From positions 992,001 through 1,056,000 of the forward strand of contig OY782858.1 of assembly GCA_963678465.1 (NCBI GenBank): 64,000 bases of DNA, written 5' to 3'. Source of the DNA: Paludibacter sp963678465 (GTDB lineage Bacteria; Bacteroidota; Bacteroidia; Bacteroidales; Paludibacteraceae). Within the stretch, counting starts at the first letter, position 1, and each line of letters opens with the position of its first letter. The notes beneath the pieces are model-generated. The model was not told the origin of the DNA and did no database searches. It saw nothing but the letters and a program-made list of their open reading frames with translations. Positions 50,948-59,024 of the stretch are shown in pieces. Made by a program: the position numbers and the translations under genes.

Positions 50948-51504
50948 TTTCGGTAATGTCTGTGAAACCAATCAACCAGTTGCGAGTTGCTATGAAGATC
51001 CAGTTTCTTGAGCATGTTATAAATATGCGTTTCAATTGTTTTTGCACTGTTACAAAGTTCTTCAGCTATCTCCGTTACTTTCATGCCTTCAACAATAAGG
51101 ACCAGTACTTTTAATTCAGATTCACTCAGGAGAGTTTTTTCGGTTGGCTTACATATACGTCCTTCCGATTTACATTCTCCCACCAAAGGACATTCGCAAA
51201 ATTCAAAAATCCAATCACCGTTTTCATCAATATCCCATTTATTGTCGAACCTGCCCCAGTTGCATTTTATAAATCCACACACAACTCTGAATTCGAAGTA
51301 CCACATGTTTTTAATGCTTTCCTTATACCTCACGCAAAGGTCCTGGTGTGCTTCGGGGAATCGTTCGCGGATAGCTTCATATACTGTCGACACTACATCG
51401 CGGTGATATTCAGTAAGCACATATATTGGTTCATCATAATGTCTAACTTCAACATTACCGCCTATTGGGCGGGTATTAAATTCAAAGCACCTCAATTTTT
51501 CCAT
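50944..51504 (-). CDS. LuxR-type HTH regulator with a Cys-rich domain
   Basis: A 186-residue protein. The C-terminal 65 residues are a LuxR/GerE HTH (LLSESELKVLVLIVEGMKVTEIAEELCNSAKTIETHIYNMLKKLDLHSNSQL). The middle holds five cysteines (CGFIKCN, CECPLVGECKSEGRICKP), probably a zinc site. It is near the start of the early operon, so it may control phage transcription. No receiver domain is present. Confidence 0.8.
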   Translation of the reverse strand: MEKLRCFEFNTRPIGGNVEVRHYDEPIYVLTEYHRDVVSTVYEAIRERFPEAHQDLCVRYKESIKNMWYFEFRVVCGFIKCNWGRFDNKWDIDENGDWIFEFCECPLVGECKSEGRICKPTEKTLLSESELKVLVLIVEGMKVTEIAEELCNSAKTIETHIYNMLKKLDLHSNSQLVDWFHRHYRK

Positions 51505-51700
51505 CTTTGTGATCTTGTATTATTTTTTCAATTGCAGTTAGTTCCAGGTTTTTATAATTCTGGTGTTCGATCTTATAGTCAAAAGTTCCTCCCTTGTATC
51601 CGCAGGCCTCACATATAAGCTCTTTAAGTTTTCCTTTATGATTGTTCTTTTGCAATTTATAATAAGTAATAAACCTTATTATTCTCTTTTTTTCGCTCAT
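51482..51700 (-). CDS. Small phage protein with a CxxC motif
   Basis: A 72-residue protein with a basic start (MSEKKRIIRFITYYKLQKNNHKGKLKELICEACGYKGG). First gene on the minus strand opposite the repressor, and thus the first gene of the lytic transcript. It resembles small zinc-ribbon-like regulators. Function unknown. Confidence 0.5.
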   Translation of the reverse strand: MSEKKRIIRFITYYKLQKNNHKGKLKELICEACGYKGGTFDYKIEHQNYKNLELTAIEKIIQDHKDGKIEVL

Positions 51701-51741
51701 TTATATTTATACAATTAGTTTTTATTACTAATTTAGTTGTG

Positions 51742-51782
51742 CAAATGTATGATAAAAAATACAATCGTGTGTTATATCACAC
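51742..51782. promoter_or_regulatory. Lysis-lysogeny switch region
   Basis: Between divergent genes, a minus-strand -7 box (TACATTTG, read at 51749-51742) faces the early genes. A TATATTTT element near 51784-51791 can serve the repressor. A perfect inverted repeat GTGTG-TTATAT-CACAC (51767-51782) lies between them and is the best repressor operator candidate. Confidence 0.6.
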
Positions 51783-51813
51783 ATATATTTTCGTTTAAAA
51801 CACTTAATTTATA

Positions 51814-52248
51814 ATGAGTATAAATAAGAATACAAACAAATTGGAGTTCAACAAAAACAAAGTCAATTACTTAGTATCTCAGTACGTTAAATCACACAAA
51901 GGAGAGACACAGGAAAGTGTTGCCGCTCAAATAGGCGTTTCTAAGAGTACATTGTATGGTGGTAACCCTACTGCAGAAAATTTGACCAAAATATGCTTGT
52001 TTTTCGGAATAGAGCCAAATGAGCTTTTTATATTTCTGAAAAAGAATACTCCTGTGAAACGTGAAGACATTGTAGCAAGCCCAATTGCTGCATATAACAC
52101 TTCATTAAGCCCTGAAAATTTGTATAAGATAATGTATGAACAACAAGTAGAACTTACTGTTGCGAATAAAAGAATTGGTGAGCTTGAATTGGAGTGCGAA
52201 AGACTAAAAAACGCCAATGCACCAATGAATGGTGCGAAAGCAGGGTAA
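51814..52248 (+). CDS. Phage repressor (XRE HTH with coiled coil)
   Basis: A 144-residue protein with an N-terminal helix-turn-helix (VAAQIGVSKSTLYGGNPTAENLTKICLFFGI) and a C-terminal coiled coil (EQQVELTVANKRIGELELECERLKNANA). It is the only plus-strand gene at the right end, divergent from the early operon. There is no Ser/Lys autocleavage domain, so induction would not follow the LexA-like route. Confidence 0.8.
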   Translation: MSINKNTNKLEFNKNKVNYLVSQYVKSHKGETQESVAAQIGVSKSTLYGGNPTAENLTKICLFFGIEPNELFIFLKKNTPVKREDIVASPIAAYNTSLSPENLYKIMYEQQVELTVANKRIGELELECERLKNANAPMNGAKAG

Positions 52249-52302
52249 CTAAATATTTTTTCTTAAAAAGAACCAGAAGTTTTAGTGTCGTTTTTTTTTG
52301 GG

Positions 52303-52331
52303 TATTGCGGCAGTATTGCGGCAGTACTTAG
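52303..52331 (+). repeat. Right arm-type integrase sites
   Basis: Two direct 11-bp repeats TATTGCGGCAG (52303-52313, 52314-52324), then TACTTAG, 84 bp inside the right core and matching the left-end pair at 10362-10388. Confidence 0.75.
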
Positions 52332-52414
52332 TTGCGATTACTAAAATAGCAATTTATAAATACTACATATACAATCAATTACCTACCAATAAGCATTGAA
52401 AAAGAGGCGAGATT

Positions 52415-52431
52415 AATCCCTCTCTCTCCGC
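52415..52431 (+). other. attR core
   Basis: Second exact copy of AATCCCTCTCTCTCCGC. To its right the original downstream sequence of tRNA-Ser continues with its terminator. Confidence 0.92.
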
Positions 52432-52453
52432 AAAAACAATTTCAAAAACTAAT

Positions 52454-52490
52454 AAAAGCCTGTAAAATCTATGATTTACAGGCTTTTATG
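52454..52490 (+). terminator. Displaced original terminator of tRNA-Ser
   Basis: AAAAGCCTGTAAAATC (52454-52469) pairs with GATTTACAGGCTTTT (52473-52487), with a T-rich tail. It lies just beyond the right core, so before integration it followed tRNA-Ser. Confidence 0.85.
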
Positions 52491-52681
52491 TTTTTAGTAA
52501 GTCGCAAATTATTCAATATCTATCAATCTGTAGGTGCTGAATTCGGTGGACTTGAAAAATAGAAACATTATCTCCACCGAATTTGAACTAAAAGTGTTTA
52601 TAATCAAGCAGTTCAATATCTGAACATCTTGATTGGGAATTTAAAAGTAAGTATTTTTGAAAACTTTTAAAGGTTACCACA

Positions 52682-53929
52682 ATGAACACAAAACTATCCG
52701 TTCTCTTTTTCGTAAAAAGAACAAAAACCAATGTTGATGGATTATTACCCATCTTTATTCGTGTAACAGTAAACGGTGCACGAATCGAATTCAGCACAAA
52801 ACGCTTTACCACTTCTGAGAAATGGTCCGTCGAAGGCAATCGCATGAAAGGCACAAGTGCCGAGGCAAGAGCTACTAATTCTTATTTGGACACTCTAAAA
52901 TCTAAGGTTTATGATTATCAGCAACAGTTAATCAGGGAAGATGAAGAGGTAAATACTGAAAACATGCGAAGCAAGATTCTGGGCATTGACAAACGCAGTC
53001 ACATGCTGATAGGCATATTTCAACAGCACAATGATGAAATAAAAGCCCTTATTGGTAAAGATTATGCAGCCGCAACGCATGTCCGTTACGAAACCTCTTT
53101 AAAGCACACGGAAGATTTCCTGAAATGGAAATACAAGGTCTCCGACCTCGACATTAGAAAGATTGATCACGAATTCATAACCAGTTACTAATTCTACCTG
53201 AAGAGCGTTTGTAATTGTTGTCAGAACACAACTTCCAAATACATTAAGAACTTTGGAAAAATCATCCGGATTTGTCTGGCCAATGGTTGGATTCAAAAAA
53301 ATCCGTTTATCAACTACAAAAGCAAGATGGTTGAAGTTGAACGGGCATTCTTATCTATGGAAGAAATTGAAACGATGCTCAATAAAGTATTTGTTTCCGA
53401 CCGGCTCAATTTAGTGAAAGATATCTTTCTTTTTAGCTGCTTTACAGGTGTGGCGTATGCAGATGTAAAGAAACTCTCCAGAAAAAATATTGCTATTGGT
53501 GTGGATGGCGACCGCTGGATTTACATAAATCGGACAAAGACAGACACTAGGTCCAACATACCTATTCTTCCAATTGCCTCTTTTTTATTGGAGAAATACG
53601 AAGATCACCCACAGGTAGTCAATCAGGAAAAGCTTTTGCCCATTCTGAGTAATCAGAAGATGAATTCTTACCTGAAGGAAATAGCTGATGCGTGCGGCAT
53701 CAACAAAGAACTGACATTCCACATCGCCCGGCATACCTTTGCAACCACGGTCACGCTTTCTAATGGCGTTCCAATTGAGAGTGTATCGAAAATGCTCGGA
53801 CATAAAAATTTACATACGACGCAACATTACGCTAAGATTCTTGACCTAAAGGTGAGCAATGACATGAGAATCTTGAAGGAAAAGTTTGGAGATGGAACTC
53901 AAATGAAAATAAAGAAGTCAGCGGGATAA
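52682..53929 (+). pseudogene. Tyrosine recombinase of an integrative element, broken by one nonsense codon
   Basis: The frame starts MNTKLSVLFFVKRTKTNVDGLLPIFIRVTVNG and reads as a Bacteroidota transposon-type integrase, but stops at TAA 53189-53191 (ITSY*FYL). Reading continues in the same frame for another 245 codons through the catalytic part, with HIARHTFATTVTLSNG (His-x-x-Arg), GHKNLHTTQHYAKI (His, Tyr nucleophile). The stop stands where relatives have a Glu codon (YEFYL), so a single substitution accounts for it. Box I Arg is replaced in TGVAYADVKKL, as in IntDOT-type enzymes. The product would be inactive unless the stop is read through. Confidence 0.88.
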
Positions 53930-53955
53930 CAACTTTGTCAATTGGTTTAATTTAG

Positions 53956-53990
53956 TCCCTCATTCTATACTAATACTATAGAATGAGGGA
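53956..53990. terminator. Hairpin after the recombinase pseudogene
   Basis: TCCCTCATTCTATA (53956-53969) and TATAGAATGAGGGA (53977-53990) are perfect 14-bp arms with a 7-nt loop, 27 bp after the pseudogene. No T-run follows. Confidence 0.65.
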
Positions 53991-54010
53991 ACAAAACAAA
54001 CTACCCACAA

Positions 54011-54061
54011 CAGAATTTGCACAAAAAATCGGTTTTTTGTCGATTATCCGTGCAAATTCTG
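54011..54061. repeat. 12-bp inverted repeat with inner hairpin
   Basis: CAGAATTTGCAC (54011-54022) and GTGCAAATTCTG (54050-54061) enclose AAAAAATCGG/TTTTTT-type sequence that can fold further. It lies in the gap between the recombinase pseudogene and the cargo genes. Confidence 0.6.
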
Positions 54062-54219
54062 CTGAGTTTTCTTAATTATATGCAAGTGTAAAATAATTGT
54101 TTCTAGCCCAATCCTATAATAAAATCATATTTTATTTGCGATATTCACCGAAAAATGTGTATTTCTGCAAACAAAAAACTTTACAACACAATGAATGGAT
54201 TTATCAACAAAAGAGTAGT

Positions 54220-54555
54220 TTATTCTTTCAAAATCACTTCCCGCAACCGGTCTGCATTTTTATCTCCCCAGTCACCCAAAGCGGCAAGAACAGGAATCAG
54301 CGTTTTACCGAATTCGGTTAGGCGGTATTCTACCTTGGGCGGCACCACCGGATAGACGGTTTTCTCTATCAGCTCGTTGAGCTGGATATGAAGCACTCGG
54401 CGCGAAGCATCTGGTATTTTGCGCTGCAACTCGCTTGGGCGCAGGAAGCCTTCGTTGATAAACCAAAGCAGGCGAATCTTCCACTTGCCATACAGCACCT
54501 CGCCGATCAGGTCGAGGCCGCAATTGAGACTTAGGGGTATCTTTCTTTCGTACAT
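54220..54555 (-). CDS. HxlR family transcriptional regulator
   Basis: A 111-residue winged-helix regulator. Motifs CGLDLIGEVLYGKWKIRLLWFINEGFLRPSELQRKIPDASRRVL and VEYRLTEFGKTLIPVLAALGDWG match the HxlR family. It is divergent from an SDR gene, the usual pairing in which the regulator controls a redox or aldehyde-detoxifying gene. A TTGC-N19-TAATTTTG promoter lies just upstream. Confidence 0.92.
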   Translation of the reverse strand: MYERKIPLSLNCGLDLIGEVLYGKWKIRLLWFINEGFLRPSELQRKIPDASRRVLHIQLNELIEKTVYPVVPPKVEYRLTEFGKTLIPVLAALGDWGDKNADRLREVILKE

Positions 54556-54559
54556 AGTG

Positions 54560-54590
54560 CAAAATTAGTCTCATTGTTCCAATCGTGCAA
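54560..54590 (-). promoter_or_regulatory. Promoter of the HxlR gene
   Basis: Minus strand: TTGC (54590-54587), 19 bp, TAATTTTG (54567-54560), a good Bacteroidota promoter, next to the divergent SDR gene. The plus-strand SDR promoter would use GTATTTACTTTGC near 54651-54663. Confidence 0.65.
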
Positions 54591-54674
54591 TAGGTGAATA
54601 ATTTATCCCTATGCAATTCGTTTTTCCGTACTTGTGGAAGGACCGCCGGGGTATTTACTTTGCAGAAAAAAAAC

Positions 54675-55469
54675 ATGGAACAAAATTTTAATTTCAACAA
54701 TGAACTCAGTGGAAAAACCGCCTTGGTAACCGGCGGTACCAAAGGAGCTGGCAAAGCCATAGCCGAACGTTTGCTTCAAGCTGGAGCCACCGTCATTATC
54801 ACGGCTCGCCATCAACCGGAACATAACAATAACAGCCTTCACTTTATCGCTGCCGACCTGAGCACACAAGAAGGAACTGAAATCGTTATCAGGGAAGTCT
54901 CGGAAAAATTCGGTACCTTGGATGTTTTAGTCAACAACCTTGGAGGATCGGAAACTCCAGGAGGCGGCTTTGCCGTGCTGACCGATAACGATTGGGAAAA
55001 GACTTTTCAAACCAACTTGTTTGCTTCCGTCCGTTTAGACCGAGGATTCTTACCCGGAATGTTACAAAAGAAATCCGGCGTTATCATTCACATCGCATCT
55101 ATTCAGGGACGGTTGCCGCTTTATGATTCAACGCTGCCTTATGCCGCCGCCAAAGCCGGACTGATCAATTATAGCAAAAGCCTCTCCAACGAAGTGTCAC
55201 CAAAAGGGGTACGAGTACTCACCGTTTCGCCGGGATGGATAATGACCGAAGCCGCCAACCGGATGATGGAACGTATTGCAGAAAGTTCCGATACTTCTAT
55301 TGAACTGGCTACTCAAAACGTAATGGATGCCTTGGGCGGAATACCGTTCGGAAGGCCAGCTCGTCCCGAAGAAGTTGCCGAATTGGTCGGCTTTCTGGTT
55401 TCTCCGAGAGCCGCTTACCTCACCGGAACTGAATATGTAATCGATGGAGGCACCATACCAACAGTTTAA
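54675..55469 (+). CDS. SDR family oxidoreductase
   Basis: A 264-residue NAD(P)-dependent dehydrogenase. The N-terminal nucleotide site TGGTKGAGKAIA, the NNLGG-type motif and catalytic residues SIQGR (Ser) and YAAAKAGLI (Tyr-x-x-x-Lys) are clear, as is the C-terminal AAYLTGTEYVIDGG. I start at 54675 (MEQNFNFNNELSGKTALVTGG). The next genes SnoaL and DUF1330 look co-transcribed, a small detoxification or tailoring set under HxlR control. Confidence 0.92.
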   Translation: MEQNFNFNNELSGKTALVTGGTKGAGKAIAERLLQAGATVIITARHQPEHNNNSLHFIAADLSTQEGTEIVIREVSEKFGTLDVLVNNLGGSETPGGGFAVLTDNDWEKTFQTNLFASVRLDRGFLPGMLQKKSGVIIHIASIQGRLPLYDSTLPYAAAKAGLINYSKSLSNEVSPKGVRVLTVSPGWIMTEAANRMMERIAESSDTSIELATQNVMDALGGIPFGRPARPEEVAELVGFLVSPRAAYLTGTEYVIDGGTIPTV

Positions 55470-55489
55470 TAAATAAAAACAATACGATT

Positions 55490-55816
55490 ATGAATTTACC
55501 AGAAATTATCAATAGACTACTTCAAGCTCAAGCTCACTTTGATAATCGTGCTTACGCTGATTGTTTTGCAGAAACGGCCGTTGTATATGATGAAGATGCA
55601 ACGCACGGAGGAAAAGAACAAATAAGGCAATGGAATGAAGCTACCAATGACAAATACCAGACTGTTCTCGAACCAATTGATTTCAGTCAGGATGGAAATA
55701 AGGCTTTCTTGACGGCAAAGGTTTCAGGCACATTTGATGGTAGCCCGGTATTGCTGGATTATCATTTTGAAATAGAAAACGGACTGATTAAATCATTAGA
55801 AATCACAATTCATTAA
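55490..55816 (+). CDS. SnoaL-like (NTF2-fold) protein
   Basis: A 108-residue protein, MNLPEIINRLLQAQAHFDNRAYADCFAETAVVYDEDATHGGKEQIRQWNEAT, with the cone-shaped NTF2 fold pattern and LDYHFEIENGLIKSLEI end. Such proteins are polyketide-cyclase, isomerase or binding proteins. The gene is 20 bp after the SDR. Confidence 0.8.
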   Translation: MNLPEIINRLLQAQAHFDNRAYADCFAETAVVYDEDATHGGKEQIRQWNEATNDKYQTVLEPIDFSQDGNKAFLTAKVSGTFDGSPVLLDYHFEIENGLIKSLEITIH

Positions 55817-55827
55817 ACGTAAAAAAG

Positions 55828-56118
55828 ATGGCTGCATACATTATTATTATCAGAGAAGAGACAATCGCACCCAGCGAATTACAGATTTATGCGCAAATGG
55901 CACCTGCTGGTTTGGCTGGTTTCCCGGTATCAGTAAAGGCTATATACGGTAAAAATGAGTTGATAGAAGGCAATGGTCAACCCGAGGGCATTGCCATTCT
56001 GGAGTTTCCGACTTACGACGAAGCGAAGGCGTGGTACAACAATCCACTTTATCAGGCCGCCAAAGAGCATCGCTTGAGAGGAGGCAGATACCGTAGTTTT
56101 ATTGTGGAGGGAGTTTAA
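55828..56118 (+). CDS. DUF1330 domain protein
   Basis: A 96-residue protein with the ferredoxin-like DUF1330 pattern: LAGFPVSVKAIYGKNELIEGNGQPEGIAILEFPTYDEAKAWYNNPLYQAAKEHRL. It is last in the HxlR-SDR-SnoaL set, 11 bp after its neighbour. Confidence 0.85.
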   Translation: MAAYIIIIREETIAPSELQIYAQMAPAGLAGFPVSVKAIYGKNELIEGNGQPEGIAILEFPTYDEAKAWYNNPLYQAAKEHRLRGGRYRSFIVEGV

Positions 56119-56213
56119 ATGCACACCAATCCTTTATTTTTCAACATTAACACTATAAAGTGTGTAAACAAACTATCAATTGTAGTCGTTAATTTCTTTT
56201 GAATAGAATCAAA

Positions 56214-56351
56214 ATGATCGGACATAAAAACCTCAAGACAACCCAACATTATGCAAAGATTTTGGATTTAAAAGTAAGTAATGATATGCAGATTTTGAGG
56301 GAAAAATTCGGAAGTGGAATTTACATAAATACTAAGAAGTCAGCAGGATAA
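56214..56351 (+). pseudogene. 3' fragment of a second tyrosine recombinase
   Basis: A 45-residue frame ending MIGHKNLKTTQHYAKILDLKVSND...KKSAG lines up almost entirely with the last residues of the broken recombinase (MLGHKNLHTTQHYAKILDL...KKSAG). It carries the catalytic Tyr but nothing before, and the DNA just upstream (to about 56185) resembles the same gene only faintly. It is a truncated copy and marks a second element end. Confidence 0.85.
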
Positions 56352-56358
56352 TATTACA

Positions 56359-56394
56359 AACCCACGAAGATTGGTAAATCTTCGTGGGTTTTTT
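56359..56394. terminator. Terminator after the recombinase fragment
   Basis: AACCCACGAAGATT pairs with AATCTTCGTGGGTT (arms 56359-56372, 56377-56390), followed by T. Strong on the plus strand. Confidence 0.88.
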
Positions 56395-56474
56395 AAATAA
56401 CTAAATTTTAGTTTAATATGATTCCTTATAATATAGTATTACTATATCATAATGGGATTATTCAAACTAACTCC

Positions 56475-57083
56475 TCACCTCCTCTTATCCTTCGCTCCAC
56501 CATCAAATGCAATAAGATTAAACATTTCACGCATACGGGAACGAACACGGTTTCCATAATAGTCTTCAAGTTCGGAAGCAGAAAGATTGGTGGTGGCATG
56601 GGTGAGCATGTGATTACTGATAAAATGGTCATATCGGGAAAGCAGGATTTCACCCATGACATTGCACTGATTGCCATAGTACTTAAAAGTACTTTCCGCC
56701 CCAAGGTCATCGAAACATAAAGTATTCGGACGAGAAGCATTTATAGTATTGGAGTAAGAGTTGATACTATACCGTTGTATAACTTCATACCCATCTTTGA
56801 TAAAATCGAAAGCTATTTCACGACATGACTTGATTCCAAAGCGTTGCGGTTGTGGTACAAGTAAACGCATAAGCGACATAAGGCTGGTTTTACCGCAACC
56901 GATAGGACCGGTCAATAAGATACCTTTGTGAAGATTGATATTGAATTGTTTTGCTTGTTGTTCATCTTGTAAGAACCACGTCAATAATTTTTGTACTAGT
57001 TCATGATCTTCAGGATAAATACAAAAGTGATTGCCAAAGATTTCTTTCCCTCTGGTCTGCATTATAGACAGGTTGTTGTTCAT
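56475..57083 (-). CDS. DnaC-like ATPase of a mobile element
   Basis: A 202-residue AAA+ ATPase: Walker A GPIGCGKTSLMSLM, Walker B TLCFDDLGAES, and a C-terminal NRVRSRMREMFNLIAFDGG arginine region, as in DnaC/IstB proteins. In Bacteroidota elements it accompanies an HTH protein and a helical replication protein and is transcribed with them. It probably helps element replication. Confidence 0.85.
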   Translation of the reverse strand: MNNNLSIMQTRGKEIFGNHFCIYPEDHELVQKLLTWFLQDEQQAKQFNINLHKGILLTGPIGCGKTSLMSLMRLLVPQPQRFGIKSCREIAFDFIKDGYEVIQRYSINSYSNTINASRPNTLCFDDLGAESTFKYYGNQCNVMGEILLSRYDHFISNHMLTHATTNLSASELEDYYGNRVRSRMREMFNLIAFDGGAKDKRR

Positions 57084-57086
57084 ATT

Positions 57087-57893
57087 TTAAAGCGGTTCTG
57101 AGTAGTTTTTTCCTGTGCTAACATTCAAATTTCCGGGAGTCGGTTGCTTTTGTACGCCGATTTGAGGTTGCGGTGAAAACTGCGGGATGTTCAATATCCA
57201 ATTTCCGGCAGCTGCTTGCCAATCTTTCATAGGGGCTTTACCGCCTACTTTCCAACCATTGCTCTGGAAGTAATTGAAAAATTTCTGTGCTTCCACCTCG
57301 TTGCTGTTTTGCGCCAGAAAGTACTCCCGTATTTTCTCAATAGTCGGCTGGAAAGTATTTGTTAGTCGAATTGTAGAAACACTCTTTTCTGGCGAGTTTT
57401 TCGGATCAACCTTTTCTCCATTTATCTCAACTACTTTCGCTCCTTTTTTTGAAACTTTCAAAACTATATCATTTTGTGGTCGGGTTTCTTCGTTTTCAAT
57501 ATTTAAGTTTAAGAAGTTTTCTTTGTTTATATAAGGGGCTAATGCTTGTTCAATGCTTGTTTCGATATTAGTACGGTCATGGGTAGATACTAGTTTAGCA
57601 CTTGACTGCATATCGAACAGGTACACCAAGCTCCCTTTAAACGGATTGAACGATGGTAGATATTGGATATAACCAAAATTGTGCAGGTCTTTAATACACT
57701 TATGATAAGTAGCTTTAGCGGAAATTTTACTGATACGCATAAGTTCCTGCCGGGATATGGATACCGGATTTTGAAATCGTTCCGCATTCCAAAACTGAAA
57801 GATCGCCATGTAGAGGCTGACATGTGTTGGGTTGAGACGATTATCAGCCGCAACACGTTGAAAAAATCCACTGAGCTGAAGAATATAATTCAT
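57087..57893 (-). CDS. Element replication/HTH protein
   Basis: A 268-residue protein with an N-terminal helix-turn-helix in NPVSISRQELMRISKISAKATYHKCIKDLHNFGYIQYLPSFNPF, followed by a disordered linker and a C-terminal region (FFNYFQSNGWKVGGKAPMKDWQAAAGNWI), the phage- and transposon-type replication-initiator pattern. It sits in an operon with the DnaC-like gene, 3 bp apart. Confidence 0.75.
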   Translation of the reverse strand: MNYILQLSGFFQRVAADNRLNPTHVSLYMAIFQFWNAERFQNPVSISRQELMRISKISAKATYHKCIKDLHNFGYIQYLPSFNPFKGSLVYLFDMQSSAKLVSTHDRTNIETSIEQALAPYINKENFLNLNIENEETRPQNDIVLKVSKKGAKVVEINGEKVDPKNSPEKSVSTIRLTNTFQPTIEKIREYFLAQNSNEVEAQKFFNYFQSNGWKVGGKAPMKDWQAAAGNWILNIPQFSPQPQIGVQKQPTPGNLNVSTGKNYSEPL

Positions 57894-58168
57894 CGTGATT
57901 TCTTTTTGAGGTTTTGCGATAATAACACATCTATATCGGAAGCATTGTAATAATTTGTTCCACCTATCTTTGTATAGGGTAATGTACCATTAATACGTAA
58001 GGTCTGAAGTGTCCCGGGAGAAATATTGAGTAACTTGCGGACTTCGACTGATTTCATCCATTTCTTTATAGCGGGACTTTTTTGTTCATTAATGAGTACC
58101 CGAATCTCATCAAGTAATTCGACCTTAAATTCCCGAAGGTCATCGGTTGTTATGATTTGTGCTGGCAT
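57890..58168 (-). CDS. Helix-turn-helix protein (excisionase/MerR-like)
   Basis: A 92-residue protein with an HTH_17 type DNA-binding domain: WMKSVEVRKLLNISPGTLQTLRINGTLPYTKIGGTNYYNASDIDVLLSQN. Such small proteins regulate or direct excision of mobile elements. First gene of a three-gene operon. Confidence 0.85.
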   Translation of the reverse strand: MPAQIITTDDLREFKVELLDEIRVLINEQKSPAIKKWMKSVEVRKLLNISPGTLQTLRINGTLPYTKIGGTNYYNASDIDVLLSQNLKKKSR

Positions 58169-58487
58169 GTCCTTTTATTATTGATAACTTTTGTGCATTT
58201 TGATATCTTATTAATTTTTACTACGCCCGTAAACAATCGACCTCGTCCGCTGAGCCGAAAAACAAGTGAGGAAAGCGCGAAAATACCCGCTGTTTGACGA
58301 CCATGGGGAGGAGTTTGGGGATTTTAGCTTTCCGAACGCCAGTTTTTCGAGTGAAGCGGGCGCAGTCTTGATTTTTTTTGCTTACTTTTTTGCATCAAGG
58401 CAAAAAGAGTAAGTGGGGTTTAAGGGGCAAAGCCCCTAATTTTCAATTTTATATTATGAATAGGTAATATAACGATAATCATATTGA
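58169..58487. other. Mobile-element intergenic region
   Basis: No gene. It contains a hairpin CTTACTTTTTTGC/GCAAAAAGAGTAAG (about 58380-58413) and a GGGGC/GCCCC stem (about 58426-58439). The GC-richer block at about 58230-58360 resembles the region found downstream of mobilisation genes in Bacteroidota conjugative elements. It may be a leftover of the transfer region. Confidence 0.5.
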
Positions 58488-59024
58488 TTATTCATTATAT
58501 TCCAATGCCCGTATTATCCAACCATACAAATACTTCTTATTGGTAGGGCGTTTTTTGATAATCGATATGTAGTGAGTTATTTTAGCCACGGTAAAGGCTG
58601 ACTGAATATAGCAGAAATCGATAGAATTGATTTTTCCAAGTGTTTGTTCTCCGATAATTCCATCGGCTTTTGTACCGACTACAGTTTGTACCAATCGGAC
58701 ACATGTTTTGATTCCTGCATTTACTGCAAAATCAAAAATTGAATCGGCTGATAGTTGATTCTGAATTTGGTCTGCTTTTAAAGGCAACCAAAATTCATAC
58801 AGATAAAAAAGTTCGACCTGTTTTTGTAGTTCGATATCTCTATCGAGTATCACAGGAAAACCTGATTGTTTTTTGTATTTGTCGATAATAACCCAGCCCT
58901 TCCATACTGGATGCGAAGCCCGGGAAATTCCTTTGTAGGTTTCACTTCCAAAGTCATCGGGATCATTACTGTACCCACCTTCGTAAACAAAAGTTTTTTG
59001 AAGTGCAATGTTGAATTCTGCCAT
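58488..59024 (-). CDS. GH108 N-acetylmuramidase
   Basis: A 178-residue muramidase of glycoside hydrolase family 108. The N-terminal catalytic block FVYEGGYSNDPDDFGSETYKGISRASHPVWKG holds the Glu of EGGYSNDP, and FDFAVNAGIKTCVRLVQTVVGTKADGIIG the peptidoglycan-binding helix pair. There is no signal peptide, typical of phage endolysins. I start at 59024 (MAEFNIALQK); the longer frame to 59078 has an unlikely leader. It could be a phage remnant or a gene used by the conjugative element for cell-wall passage. Confidence 0.88.
   Translation of the reverse strand: MAEFNIALQKTFVYEGGYSNDPDDFGSETYKGISRASHPVWKGWVIIDKYKKQSGFPVILDRDIELQKQVELFYLYEFWLPLKADQIQNQLSADSIFDFAVNAGIKTCVRLVQTVVGTKADGIIGEQTLGKINSIDFCYIQSAFTVAKITHYISIIKKRPTNKKYLYGWIIRALEYNE

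Larger units (their letters stand above)
10291..52431. mobile_element. Temperate siphovirus-type prophage
   Basis: About 42.1 kb between two copies of the 17-bp core AATCCCTCTCTCTCCGC (10291-10307 in the tRNA-Ser 3' end, and 52415-52431). It holds an integrase at the left, a repressor at the right, and minus-strand early, head, packaging, tail and lysis genes. Terminase, protease, capsid, tape measure and lysis genes are all full length and no disrupted phage gene is seen, so the prophage may be inducible. No sheath gene is recognised, which with a 1175-residue tape measure suggests a long non-contractile tail. Confidence 0.93.
52249..52681. other. Right attachment region and tract before the recombinase pseudogene
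   Basis: No gene. In order: arm-type repeats, attR core, tRNA terminator, and an inverted repeat AATTCGGTGGA (52540-52550)/TCCACCGAATT (52573-52583) about 100 bp before the recombinase start. The last may be part of the neighbouring element's end. Confidence 0.55.

Noticed and set aside
43986..57083. The two DnaC-like ATPases as a duplication within one element.
   Set aside because: They lie in different elements, share only family motifs and have different neighbours; independent acquisition is simpler.
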